Assembly: GCA_017163975.1 (NCBI GenBank)
Contig: JAFFSR010000351.1
Span: 1 to 64,000 of the forward strand
DNA: 64,000 nucleotides
Source of the DNA: Anastatus disparis
Taxonomy: Eukaryota > Arthropoda > Insecta > Hymenoptera > Eupelmidae
Direction: 5' to 3'
Positions 12,666 to 23,833 of the stretch are shown here, piece by piece; positions within the stretch are counted from its first letter, which is position 1, and each line of letters starts with the position of its first letter. The notes below the pieces were generated by a model. That model had not been told where the DNA came from. It worked only from the letters and a program-made list of their open reading frames with translations, and searched no databases. The translations under genes and the position numbers were made by a program.

Positions 12666-13204
12666 CCCTATTAAAAAAAAACACGTGTTTGTTGCACGTG
12701 AAAAAAACACGTGTAAAATACACGTATTTTTTACACGTGTTTTTTACATGTAAAATTTGCGTGTTTTTTCACGCATATTTTTCACGTGTTTTTTTCACGT
12801 GTATTTTTCAGGTGTATTTTTCACATATTGTTTTATAGCTTTTCGAAGAGCTTCTACTGTCCGGCCTCTTATATCTGCGTCTCCCAAATTTGTGTAAGGG
12901 ATAACAAAATTTAGATTTAGTCAAGTTCGACTTTAAGTCGCTAGGTGGCGTTTTTTTAAGTTTTGTCATCCCTTACACAAATTTGGGAGACGCAGATATA
13001 AGAGGCCGGACAGTAGAAGCTCTTCGAAAAGCTATAAAACAATATGTGAAAAATACACCTGAAAAATACACGTGAAAAAAACACGTAAAAAATATGCGTG
13101 AAAAAACACGCAAATTTTACATGTAAAAAACACGTGTAAGAAATACGTGTATTTTACACGTGTTTTTTTCACGTGCAACAAACACGTGGTTTTTTTTAAT
13201 AGGG
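12666..13204. mobile_element. ACGTG-array palindromic element, copy 1
   Basis: Termini are CCCTATTAAAAAAA on the left and the inverted TTTTTTTAATAGGG on the right. Both arms are packed with CACGTG and ACGTG words spaced by A or T runs, in mirror order. Towards the centre the arms carry a unique stem: ttcgaagagcttctactgtc, ggcctcttatatctgcgtct, then caaatttgtgtaaggg. The central loop holds gctaggtggcg followed by tttttttaagttttgtcatc. Flanking dinucleotides are GT (left) and AT (right), so the target duplication is imperfect here. No reading frame. A second copy is at 48219-48731. Confidence 0.9.
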
Positions 13205-13898
13205 ATATAAGTAAAAATACATTTTTAAATGCATTTCATATAAACTTTTGTCATGTTTATTGAAAAGATGTGTACGGAAACATTTAGCTATTAAACTTTA
13301 TAATAATTATAATTATTTAGATATTCATTTCTTCGATTATATTTATTGCAAAGTAAAGTTATTAATTATTAAAATTGAGAGTTTTTCAGTTTTGTCAAGA
13401 ATTGATCTCTTGGATAATTTTATTTATCAAAAAGTTTAATGGCTAAATGATACCTTTAAATGGTATTAAAAAAATGCGTTGATATTAGATATAAATTTTT
13501 TTTTGTTAAAATACATTTGTATTTCGACTAATGTTTTATAATTACATCCATGAAATTCCCTGCCTGCTGATATTAAACATCTTCCATTGCTCAGCAGGTT
13601 TGAAGCCGCCCTGAGGAGGTATTTACTCGACCTAGATTAAGCAGTTTTATTTTTTTTTGGACTATATCATATGTGTTAATTTATTTTATACCACTCTAAC
13701 CTCAAACTCATAACTTTAATATGATTATTCGGCTCTCGTGGTATAAAATATATTATGAAACTGATGTGTAAAGGCTTTTTTACGAAACGAGAAGTTTACC
13801 GCCCGAGCCGGAGGCGAGGGCTGTAACGAGTTTCGTAAAAAAGCCTTTACACATCCGTTTAATAATGTACTATATGTGACGTCCCTTTTTTTAGATTT
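13205..13898. other. Spacer with a small hairpin
   Basis: No gene is supported; the frame at 13248-13439 has no motif. A hairpin sits at about 13763-13857: gatgtgtaaaggctttttta followed by cgaaac, mirrored by gtttcgtaaaaaagcctttacacatc, around a GC-rich loop with cccgagccggaggcgaggg. It resembles other GC-cored hairpins at 28520 and 45648. Confidence 0.5.
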
Positions 13899-14025
13899 AA
13901 AGTATGAGAGTTTTTTTTTATTAATTAAGTTTTATTGACTTCAAAAGAAGCTATTTAGCATTACAAAAGTTTAAACATACTATACATAATGAGTTTAGTA
14001 CAAAGTTGTATTAGGTGTAATTAAC

Positions 14026-17000
14026 TTAGATTTGTAAGTCGCATAGGTGAAAAAAGTTATACAATATTTTACAGGTTGACGGTGAGATATTAACTAATAA
14101 TGCACTTATGCTTTTAGGCGGTGTAATATTTTTGCTTTTGAGTTCTTTGATAAGTTTGATTCTTTGAGTTACATATAGTGGACAGTGCCACAATACATGA
14201 TCAAGGTCTTGTGTGTCCGTGTTACATGTACATCTGTCGTTATCAATAAAATTTTTGCGAGTCAAAGAGGCATTAAGGTTATAATGATTAGCTCTACTTC
14301 TATTTATCATGACTATATTCGCTCTTTTAAGGTTGTATTTATAGAACCAAGGTTTTTTATAATTTGTGTAATATTTTTTGAAGAAGTCTATTCCTTTAAT
14401 CAAACCCATTTCCGTAATTTTTTTTTCTGTACTTTGGACCGCATTTGCTTTAAATTTTTTACCTAGATCTGAAAAAGGAATACAACTGTATTGGTTGGTG
14501 ATTCTTTTGTAGCGTCTTTAGCAAGTTGATCGGCGTGTTCATTGCCACTGATTCCTGTGTGTGCTGGTATCCATATTAATTCGATTGTGCTGTTGTTTGT
14601 ACTTTTTTTAGTGAATTCTAATATTTTTCTTTTAATTTCTAATACAAGATAATTGGTTTTAATATTGAATTGTAAGGATTTTATACTCTGTAACACACTT
14701 AAGGAATCAGTGAGAATGATTACATTATTATTGGTGTTATTCAATGCAATATCAAGCGCATCGTTCATCGCGACACTTTCCGCAGTAAATATGGCAGCAA
14801 GACTATTTATGCTTCGTTGTTTGATTATGTTTAGATCATATGTAACGCATGCAGAGCCAACTGAATTGCCCGCAGGGGTTTTGCTGCCATCGGTAAATAA
14901 TGTTATTTCATTTTTTTTTCAATATATTTATTTAAAATTATGTTTGGGTCTTTTACTTTTCTGAGAACTAATCCGAGATGAGTATTGATTTCTATATTAT
15001 GTGTAAGAATTTCATAATTTGTACGATATGGCTCATAGTGTGTTTTAATTTCTACTACTTTTTTCATAGGCATTATTTCTTGAATACATTCGAGTAGTAT
15101 GCTTTTAGTTTTAGTCTTTTTAAAAATTTGCGCGGAGCTGTTCATTGTTTTATGTACTGGTAAGTTGGAATTTGAAAGAATTTTGGATAAATAGTTCATG
15201 CATAGATATTGTGTTCTGTCTTGTAAATAAATAAGTTTAGATTCAGCGATGAGTATATTTGTTGGGGTGCTGATGCGGTAGCCCAGAGCTAGACGAATTG
15301 TGGCGAATTGGATTTTTTCAAGTTTATAAATTTCATTTTTCAATCTTGGAAACCATATAAAACTAGCATAGTCTATTAGTGACCTGATATATGATTTATA
15401 TATTAAGAGGAGAGTACTCGGATCAGCACCCCACCAAGTGCCTCTAATAAATTTAATAAGATTTAAAGCTTTACGACATTTGTTTATCACGTTTTGTATA
15501 TGTTGCTTAAGAGCAGGTCGTATATCTCTATCCTTTTCTAATCAAAGAATTTATTTTTTGCAAATATGAAAAAATAAGGAGATAGCCCCATCTCGATAAT
15601 AAAAAGTTTTCTTTGATGGAAAAAATTTTTTATTGATTCGTTTTAAAAACCTTGAAAACTTAAAAATAAAGTTAATGACGATTCAGTTTTTAGTTTTCTT
15701 AAAACGAAGCGATAAAATTATTTTTTCCTCATAAAAGAAAATCTTCCTTTTATTATACGAGATGGGGCTTTCTTCTTTTTTTCTACAATTATTAATTTTT
15801 TGAAAAATCAATTTTTGATTAGAAAAGGCCGATATACTCGACCTCCTCTTAAAGATTAATTGATAATCAAAGGTTATACCTAGATAGCGAGCGGTTTCTT
15901 GCGATTTGATTTTGACTTCATCGATTTCAATTATTGTTTCACCTGGTTCTATACCTTGATTGTTAAAATGTATAAGAACAGTTTTGTGCGGAGCTAGTTC
16001 AAGTCCAATATTAAACAGATTTCTTTTGATGATATTTAGCGATTTTTCCATTAAAGTTTTACAGGATATTAAAGATTTTTTTTTATTATAATTGCTATGT
16101 CATCTGCATATTGAGAAATAGTAACAGATTTAGGTAAATTTTTTTTGACAGTAGCTATATACAGATTAAAAAGTAATGGACTAAGAGCACCGCCTTGTGC
16201 AACTCCTTTATAAGCATTGACATAAGAGTTTTCAGTGAAGTCTGTGTAAATACGTCTCTCGTGATTTAAAAATTTGACAAATTTTATTATTTCTATTGGA
16301 CATTGTTTATCCGTCAACGTTTGAAGTAAGATTTCACAATTTACGTTATCAAAGGCACTTGTAATATCTAAGAAAGATACTAGTACGTGCTGTTTATTTT
16401 TAAGTCCTTCTTCAATTTTTAAAGTTAATTGTGTGAGGTTGTCGTTGCATGACTGTCCTTTACGGAACCCCGACTGGTAATCTGGTAAAGAATCATCACT
16501 CTCCAACCACCATTGTAAGCGGTTTTTAATCAATATTTCAAAGATTTTACAGATACATGGAGATAGACTAATGGGTCGATAACTTATACCATCTGGCTTT
16601 CCAATAAATATTACGTATATGTTATTCCATTCTGGTGGGTAACTACCATTAATAAACATTTCGTTTAAAATATCTAAGAGTATCAGTCTATAATTCAAAA
16701 GCATATTCTTTAAGATTTCGTAGTCGATACCGTCTAATCCGGGAGAAGAACTGTTTTTTCTAAATTCGATCGCGATATTTATTTCCGAAAATTGAAATTG
16801 CTGACTTAAAAATTTATTGTTTACGCAGTCGGGGAGCCATGAATTGTCAGTCGCAACCCAGGGAGGGCATATTTTGTCTAAGGAATTTTGTAGATTGTTT
16901 GTATTTGCAAAGTAATGTAAATTTGTTTTTAAAAATTTTGGTAGTATTCCATACATATTTGCTATTGGTACGAAAGTTAATATTTTCAGCAAAATTTATA

Positions 17001-18104
17001 AAACATTCTTTTTTCTTTCTTTTGAAGGTTCTTTTTGCAATTGCTACTGTTCTTTTATAAGCAATAAAGTCATCAGTTTTTTTGGAATACTCATACTTTT
17101 TAAATGCGGCTTTTCTGAGTCTGCGTACTTTATCGCATTTTGCATCCCACCATTTAGCAGGATTGTGTAAATTTTTTTTTTTTTTTGTTTTTTGTTTTAG
17201 TTTTTAGTGGTGTATTTTCTATAATGGCATTACTAACTAATTCTATAAAGGTTTTATATTTATCTATAGGTTTGGAATTGCAAAAGGAACTTTCATAGAA
17301 TTTACAATAATCTTTCGTTAGTGCTTTAACGTAACCTTCCCAGTTAGTTTTTTTAGATTTAATTTTGAAGGATTTTTTTGTGTAAAAGCTTTTATTAACA
17401 GTAAGTGTGGTAAGAACAGGATAGTGATCGGAACCAAAGGTTTCGTCGTAAACAGTAGAGTTGATTTTTTCTACAAGATCTATAGTTGTAAGTACTAAGT
17501 CTATATTAGATTTTTTACCTGAAGCAAAGTCTATTCTCGTTTCGGTTGAAGTGTTGTGAATAATTAGATCTTTATTTTCTATCGAGTTCAAAAGACGGTT
17601 TCCATTAGTATCGTTGTTCCTACAATTCCATAATTGATGGTGTGCGTTGAAATCTCCTAAAATGATGCTACTTGTATTTTCGTTTATGCAGCTTATAACA
17701 TTGTTCCATTCTTCCTACGTTGGTGTGTATCCAGGAGGTCGATAGACGGCAAGAATATTTAATTTGGGTAGAGTTTCCTCAATTCTGACACCAAGTATCT
17801 CAAAGTTTTCACTAGGATTATTGTTTTTATTTATTAATGTTGCATGTAGATGATTTTTAACAAGGACCAATATCCCACCACCTCTTGCATCAAGTCTATC
17901 TTTACGAAAAATTTGAAACCCTGTTATATTTAATTCCTTATTAATCAAGGTATCAGAGGTAAGCCACGATTCTACACAAACAAAAATGTCTATAGGTTGT
18001 AATATTTTAGCTAATTCGTATTTTCTTTGGATAATGCTTCTTGAGTTCCAAAACAAAATTTTAATATCTTTTGACGTATGGATTGCAAAATTTGTTATAA
18101 ATGA
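14026..18104 (-). pseudogene. Non-LTR ORF2 (endonuclease-RT-RNase H), broken
   Basis: Domains in order: apurinic endonuclease (18056-17154) with WNSRSI, ESWL, GDFNAHH and GSDHYPV; reverse transcriptase (about 16992-15850) with SPGLDGI, RPISL, GFRKGQSCNDN, DITSAFD and the active site YADD; RNase H (14900-14463) with FTDGSK, TAES, LTDS and WIPAHTGISGNEHAD; C-terminal CTCNTDTQDLDHVLWHC knuckle (about 14260-14200). Lesions: TAG at 17713-17715, frameshifts near 17175, 16925, 16060, 14905 and 14465, and a MITE at 15511-15848. The shifts near 17175 and 14905 fall in A-runs, so some could be assembly errors. Confidence 0.92.
15511..15848. mobile_element. TTAA-flanked MITE inside the RT
   Basis: A 338-bp palindrome flanked by TTAA at 15507-15510 and 15849-15852. 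Terminal repeats read GAGCAGGTCGTATAT on the left and, inverted, GAGGAGGTCGAGTATAT on the right; inner stems include agatagccccatctcg and cgagatggggct. Taking it out with one TTAA leaves the RT reading frame continuous through a normal-looking thumb region, so the borders are secure. TTAA specificity suggests piggyBac-type mobilisation. Confidence 0.9.
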
Positions 18105-18120
18105 ATTGTTTGATTTTTTT

Positions 18121-19781
18121 TCAAAATTTCTTGTGTACTGTGCTGTCTAATTGTGAATTTTCGTATTCCGCTTCGGTTGTTGAGTTATCACTTTCTGAAC
18201 TATCATTATTTTCACTATTGTTGGCTTTTATTAATTTATTTTTAAGTCTGGTTAGTTTAGATTTTGTTGTACTATTTTTGGTCAGTGTATGTGCTTTGTC
18301 AATGGCCAGGATTATTGTAGAAACGTCTTCCGTGATTTCTTTGGCAATGGACATTATGTCCGCGTTGCCACTGCTATTTTTAATGAATTTAACGAGATCA
18401 CAATGCTCGAGAGGAAATTCTCTTGTTTCATCGAAAGTTTTTGCCATTGGCAAAAGAGATTCTTCTAGAGCTAGTATTTGTTGACGTTTGTTTTCTTTTG
18501 ATTTTTCTGATGCTATTTTGCGTCTTTTTGATTTTCTTTTATCAGCTTTTATTTGCTTTCTTGGCTTGATGAATTGGTCGGCTTGTAAATCTGCTCCCTC
18601 ATTACTATCGATTTCAATGTCAGGCTGTGCTGTCTCCTGAAAATTTTCCGGTTGAGAAACACTGCTTGTGGTTGTAGAAAGAGCTCTTTTCTTTTGGTTG
18701 ATAATATTATCTGTTTGAATTTGTGTAGGCTGTGTATCGTTCATAGGCTGTGTTTTGTTTACATTTATATCGATTGATTGCTGCGATAGGAATGTGTTGT
18801 TACTTGAACATAACTTAGCTATGTGGCCTCCCTACTGAAAAATATATATGAGATCTCATATGAGATCTCATATATATTTCTTTGTAGGGTTGAAAATAGA
18901 AAATATATATGAGATCTCATACGGGATCTCATATGAGATCTGATATGAGATCGCATATGAGATCGCATGTGAGATCTCATTTGAGATCGCATGTGAGATC
19001 TCATATGAGATCTCATATATATTTTTTAGTAGGGTTGAAAATGTAAAATATAAATGAGATCTCATATGAGTTCTCGTGCCAAAATCTCATATGAGATCGC
19101 ATATGAGATCTCATATGAGATCTCATATGAGATCCCATGTCAGATCTCATATGAGATCTCATATATATTTTTCAGTAGGGCTGGTTGTTTACATAGAAAG
19201 CACTGAGTCGAATCGGTAGTCAAATAAGTCCAATAGTTTGTATTATCATAATTTATTTGTAATGTTTCAGGCAGTTTCTTCTCATCCTCTTCCTCTATGT
19301 AAAATTGTCTTCGCAATGATAGAATATGAGATCTTCCAGGTTTATTAAGGCCCGCTTTGATGTCGGTGATTTGCGAAACTATGTGGATGTTTCTGTTTTT
19401 TAGAATGTTGATTATTATTTCGTCTGGGATCATGGGCTGCACGTTGGAGATAACGACTCTTTTATGACTACTAACATATGGCCTGATTTGGAGTGTAAAT
19501 TCTTTGACTTTTATGGTTTTATTTTTAATTTCATTAATTACATCTTTACTGTTCAAGTAAACTAAAAGTCTTTTGCCTGAAATTTTGGATATGTATCTTA
19601 TTTGACTAACACTTATCAGAGCCTCTAAGCCATCCACATAGTCGTCGTTGGTCAAGCCTTCAATAGCGTCAATGATAATACCTTGTTCCTTGGTTGGTCG
19701 GTTTTTTGTAGCGGTTACAGTGGCATACAAATCAGTGGGTAATTCAGTGCATGGTGGTGTACTTGACATTGTGTTTTCCAT
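18121..19781 (-). pseudogene. Non-LTR ORF1 (gag-like), split by insertion
   Basis: The first segment starts at the ATG at 19781 (MENTMSSTPP...) and reads about 195 residues, including an RNA-binding-like part rich in Ile/Lys, to CFLCKQP at about 19190. A palindromic element then interrupts it at 19180-18830. Coding resumes with GHIAKLC at about 18828 and runs to the stop at 18121 through a Lys/Ser/Asp/Glu-rich tail (for example RKSKRRK). Joining the two sides across the insertion gives Cys-x2-Cys-x4-His-x4-Cys, a canonical zinc knuckle. The protein would coat element RNA. Apart from the insertion I see no other lesion in it. Confidence 0.85.
18830..19180. mobile_element. ATGAGATCTCAT-array palindromic element
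   Basis: Ends are CCCTACTGAAAAATATATAT and its inverse ending CAGTAGGG; the target duplication is CT (18828-18829 and 19181-19182). The body is a nearly pure array of the 12-bp palindrome ATGAGATCTCAT with variants (gatcgcat, gatcccat). Two internal copies of the terminus followed by TTGAAAATR (about 18884 and 19031) show that it is built of three sub-units of about 60, 147 and 147 bp. It also contains gccaaaatctcatatgag, a word shared with the CAGGTGA family. Excision with one CT restores the host zinc knuckle exactly. Confidence 0.92.
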
Positions 19782-19994
19782 GTTAATTCAGCGCTATAGC
19801 CCTTGCTGCAAAAACACTGCTTTGGGCACAGCGGCGAAATTTCTAAGAAATTCCCCACCAACTCTCACAAACACATACACTTAAAGTTCAAAACTTTCAC
19901 TCGTATTCCGTAACAGATTTATAAGTCACGGAGCAAAAACAAACACGTCTGCTCGCGAACAATGTCGGGCAGAGAATGTGTAAAGTATGAGAGT

Positions 19995-20260
19995 ATTTAT
20001 TAGCATGAGTGTGGAGTGAGTGTTTATAAAATGAGTGAACTTATTTTTAATCAGCATGACTTACATATTATTGTATACTTATATACTTTTTTTTTATTAT
20101 CTTGACTGCTCTCTTTACACGCTTGATTTTAAAGTAATTCATTTTGACTGATAGGTATATGAGACTGATTTTTAGTATATTTTTATCTATATTTATTGCG
20201 TACATTAATTATTGTTTGCTTTTTCATCTGCAATATCATTTTTAATTTATTTTATTTCTA
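19995..20260. other. AT-rich spacer, nothing recognised
   Basis: Plain AT-rich sequence between the non-LTR target duplication and the next TA-flanked element. No frame, repeat or motif of note. Confidence 0.5.
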
Positions 20261-20492
20261 CACAGTAAAAAATTTTGTGTAATTCGTCAAATTTTTTTTG
20301 GTTCAAAAATTTTTGTGTTAAAATTTTACAAACATCTTTGTAAAATCAACATAAAATTTTTTGTAATTTAAAAATTTTTGTGTACTTTTAAAATTAACAC
20401 AAAAATTTTTGTAGAATTAACACACGGAGTTTGTTATTTTTACAAACATGTGTGTACTTAGTTATTCAAATAATTTCATACTTTTAATAATT

Positions 20493-20833
20493 ATATTGGC
20501 ATTACAACTCGCACCTTTTTGCTAGCTAAAAAAATGGCTGCTCAATGTAAGAAAAATATGCAGAAACCTATGGAGAATATTAAATTTTAATTGATTATTT
20601 AACTTATTATTTTAAAAAATGCAATCGTAAATAACTATAATATGCACATTTGTTAGTTGTACCATTTTAAATCAGATTTTTAATTAGTAAAATAATCAAC
20701 TAAAACTAAATATTCTCCATAGGTTTCTGCATATTTATCCTATATCAAACGGCCATGTTGTTTACATACATATATATAGATATAAACAAATGTATTTTTA
20801 GTTAGCAGAAGACGCGAGTTGTAATGCCAATAT
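20493..20833. mobile_element. 341-bp MITE with perfect 20-bp ends
   Basis: Left end ATATTGGCATTACAACTCGC and right end its exact reverse complement. Inner stems include atgcagaaacctatggagaa and its inverse. No coding capacity. Confidence 0.85.
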
Positions 20834-20911
20834 CAGCATTATTATTATTTTATGCAATAAAAATGCCTTAAATGCAAGATAAATTTTAGTTTGTAAATAT
20901 TAATTTCTGCT

Positions 20912-21312
20912 AACAAGGAGTCTATGACATTTGGATCTCGGATTTTCTCCTAACTTTGAGATGTTTTTTTTTATATAAAATTATGAAAAAAGCCTTATTG
21001 TTAAGGTACAACTCTCGATTTTTGCCAAATTATCAGCAGTTCCCTATTTAAAAAAAATGACATGAGACCTCATATGAGAATTCACATGAGATCTCACGTG
21101 ATAAAATAAAAACCTTCTAGAATAATTTCTTTAAAAAAAGTATAATTATAAAAAGATGCAAGTTTTTAAAAATTTAGATAAATCTGCTGATAATTTGGCA
21201 AAAATCGAGAGTAGCACCTTAGAAATAAGGCTTTTTTCATAATTTTATTTAAGAAAAATATCTCAAAGTTAAAAGAAAATCTGAGACTCAAATGTCATGG
21301 ACTCCTTTTGTA
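20912..21312. mobile_element. Palindromic element with AACAAGGAG ends
   Basis: The left arm begins taacaaggagtctatgacat and the right arm is its inverse, ending atggactccttttgtaa. Inner stems include aactttgagat and tgataatttggcaaaa. The element at 23169-23833 has related ends (taacaaggaga), so they are members of one family. Its centre has been hit by a CCCTATTTAAAAAAA end (21042). Confidence 0.75.
21042..21112 (+). mobile_element. One-sided end of a CCCTATT palindromic element
   Basis: Starts CCCTATTTAAAAAAAATGAC and carries gagacctcatatgaga and cacatgagatctcacgtga, the motif type of the 18830-19180 element. No matching right terminus follows, so it is a truncated insertion within the 20912-21312 palindrome. 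Confidence 0.65.
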
Positions 21313-21327
21313 ACTCCAAAAATTTGT

Positions 21328-21537
21328 GAATTTTTTTTTTCTTCTTTAACGTCGCTAAATTTATGCTATTTGTGATGTTAATCAGCAACAGAGGAGCTCG
21401 TTAGTGTGTTTGTGAATAAAGCACATGTAACGTACAGAGGTGCTTCTATCAATCGGTTGCCGAGAGCGGGATTCGAACTCAGAACCCCGAGATTACGAAT
21501 CCAACGCTCTACTGACTGAGCTACTAACCGGCTCTAT
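21328..21537 (-). mobile_element. tRNA-derived SINE, about 210 bp
   Basis: On the minus strand: a perfect A box TAGCTCAGTCAGTAGAGC, the loop TTCGTAA (Thr CGT-like), a perfect B box GAGTTCGAATCCCGC, then a unique body and an A-rich tail (aagaagaaaaaaaaaa at about 21330-21345). The anticodon stem and acceptor stem contain mismatches, so it is a SINE or pseudogene and not a working tRNA-Thr gene. Confidence 0.75.
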
Positions 21538-21983
21538 TCCTATGATGTACTCATATTAAAAAAAAAATGATCGGCTCTTTTCGTAATCATTCGTTTACGT
21601 TCGCCTTTAATCGATAATGTAATATTATCAAGTGAGATTAGTTTGTTTATGATTTTATTGATCCACGCCAACATCCATCATTTTATCCTTTTTCTTATAT
21701 CTCTTTATCTCTCTCTCTTTTTTAAATATATTAACAGAAAGAAATACGAGAAAGTCATTATTTGATATCTAATCATTATTTCAATCATTATGTTTTAACA
21801 CAAATAAATTTGTAAAATTTACAAATTTTATTATTCAAAATTTTGTATTATTCATGAATTTTTATGTTAAAATTTTAACTTCGAAAATTACACAAAAAAA
21901 ATTTGTAAATTTTAACAAAAAAAAATTTGTGTTTCATCTGTAACACTTATGTGTGTTAAAATTACAAATTTTTTTCCACTGTG

Positions 21984-23168
21984 TACTTATTAATATAATA
22001 TAGTATTATTATTTCTATTATATCCTAAGACTGTGATATCATACTGTGCAATTCTATTTTTATCGTGCAATATTATTTATGCATTTTAGCTTAGTTTAAT
22101 TTAATTCTGTATTTGATTGTATTACACGCTCTCTTTTTTGTACATATAATACAAAAATAAAAATATATATCTATCTATAAAAAATGTACAGTCTGCTCTC
22201 TCGCTAGTTCCGCAGATTGTACACAAGGAGAGGAAATTTCTTAGAATTGGTGTTCCTCCACCAAAGTCCTCTAACGCCCGCAATGAGATTATACTTACGT
22301 TTTCTTAATACTTCAGGCAACGAAATATAAAGGCTATAGCAGAATAAGCATGGTGAATTTGCCCCCTCCTAAATGGCGTATCTGATATGGGTCGCTTGAA
22401 AGTTTATCAAAAAATATTAAGAAAGTCAAAATTACAGACCCCTAAACCCTATGTAGGAGAAATAAGGCTAAAAAACGTGATTTTACAATTTTATTTTTTT
22501 ACAGCTAGTCTCTGCATTCCAGAGGCTTGTAAAAAATCATGAAAGTAGGTTTTTCCTTTCAAAATAATACAATTTTTTACGAAACTCATAACCTCAAAAT
22601 TGGCTCCGAAAAACCTCATTAAAATTTTTAATCAGTGTTTTTAAATCCCAGGTTTCCTGCTCTTCACGATGCCGTCATTGGTTTACTAAAAAAAATGGTG
22701 GCATACCCAATTTTCGGCCAAAAATTGTTTTTTTTTTGCTTTTTTTGATAATCCATACATGTTCTTTACAACTGTATACTCAGATTTGCAATACTTTAAT
22801 CCATAAACCATGAAAATTTACCGAAATCTAATTTTTTTGAGGTTATGTAATAATTTCATTAGATTATATTTTATTTAAATAGCTTAAATAACAAATATCA
22901 GTATTTTTTATGACTTTCTATTATTTTGTCTTTTTAGATTTACGATATTTTTATTTACACGTTCCAGTATTTACCGAAAACTGATTGTATTTTTATTTAG
23001 TTTATGTACAAATTGTATCGACTTATGTTACATTTAAAAAGCATAAAACAACGGTTTTGCGTTTTTTTATTTTACCATTTTTCAATCATATTTTCAGTAT
23101 ATTACGATGCGCGCTAAACATAGTATTTTGAGAATATGTAATGCTTTTATTTAGTTATGTTATTTTTA
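21984..23168. other. Gene-free AT-rich stretch
   Basis: No gene. Around 22350-22720 the composition is less AT-rich, but no frame is maintained. A pyrimidine tract with an AG (ttttattttttttacag at about 22490) is present but has no exon after it. Confidence 0.45.
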
Positions 23169-23833
23169 CTAACAAGGAGAGTGTTTGACCTACGGGTCAC
23201 CGATTTTGCTCAAATTTTGGGAATGTTTTCTAGATGCAGAAATATGAAGAAAGCCAAAATTTCAGAGGCCAACGCTCAATATTTCCCTAGTTACAGGCCA
23301 TTGAAGAAAATCACTAAAAAAGTTACTAGATTTTCAAACGTTTATAGTTCCTAAGCATTATTAGCTAGAAGCTTAAACCTTTTTTTAAATGAAAGCTGAG
23401 CTCAAATCCTTTCGAATTAGTAGTTATAGCATGTCAAAATATTATTTTTTCCCAAACTTATAACGTAATAAACATTAGACCCAATTTCAGCTTTTGTTAT
23501 TAATTAATATTTTAAAAAGAAAAATCAAGTCCAATGTTTATCACGCTATAACTTTGGGAAAAAATAATATTTTAACATGCTATAACTACTAATTCGAAAG
23601 GATTTGAGCTCAGCTTTTATTTAAAAAAGTTTCAAGCTTCTAGCTATAAATGCTAAGGAACTATATTCGTTTAAAAATCTAGTAGCTTTTGTAGTGATTT
23701 TCTTTAATTGCCTATAACTAGGGAAATATTGAGCGTTGGTGTCCAAAATTCTATTTCCTTTCATATTTTGACATTTATTCCAAAGTTTGAGCAAAATCCG
23801 TGATCCGGAGTTGTGATACTCTCCTAGTTAGTT
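23169..23833. mobile_element. 665-bp palindrome with ACTAACAAGGAG ends
   Basis: The left arm starts actaacaaggagagtgtttg and contains accgattttgctcaaatttt. The right arm is its inverse, with gagcaaaatccgtgat and actctcctagttagt. Inner stems around tgctataactactaattcga are nearly identical. The frame at 23157-23354 is a by-product. Confidence 0.8.

Larger units (their letters stand above)
13912..19981 (-). mobile_element. I-group non-LTR retrotransposon, near full length
   Basis: The minus strand carries a 5' leader (to 19981), ORF1 with a CCHC knuckle, ORF2 with apurinic endonuclease, reverse transcriptase, RNase H and a C-terminal Cys/His motif, and an A-rich 3' end at 13912-13920. The 13-bp sequence AAAGTATGAGAGT occurs exactly at both edges (13899-13911 and 19982-19994) and is the target-site duplication. 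Total length is 6070 bp, of which about 695 bp are two later insertions (15511-15848 and 18830-19180). An RNase H domain argues for the I/R1-type lineage rather than Jockey. Several frameshifts make it inactive. Confidence 0.93.
20261..21983. mobile_element. TA-flanked palindromic element with nested insertions
   Basis: Terminal inverted repeats CACAGTAAAAAATTTTGTGT and, inverted from the right, CACAGTGGAAAAAAATTTGT are flanked by TA on both sides. Sub-terminal parts are arrays of aaaatttttgtgt and acacaaa words, in mirror order (20261-20460 and 21797-21983). The middle is made of later insertions: a MITE, a second palindrome with a broken palindromic end inside it, and a SINE. No transposase is visible. 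Confidence 0.75.

Noticed and set aside
18819..19065. Arg-Ser-His repeat proteins on the minus strand
   Set aside because: Translation of the ATGAGATCTCAT array in a palindromic element.
21430..21537. Functional tRNA-Thr gene
   Set aside because: A and B boxes are perfect, but anticodon and acceptor stems have mismatches and an A-rich tail follows a unique body, so a SINE fits better.
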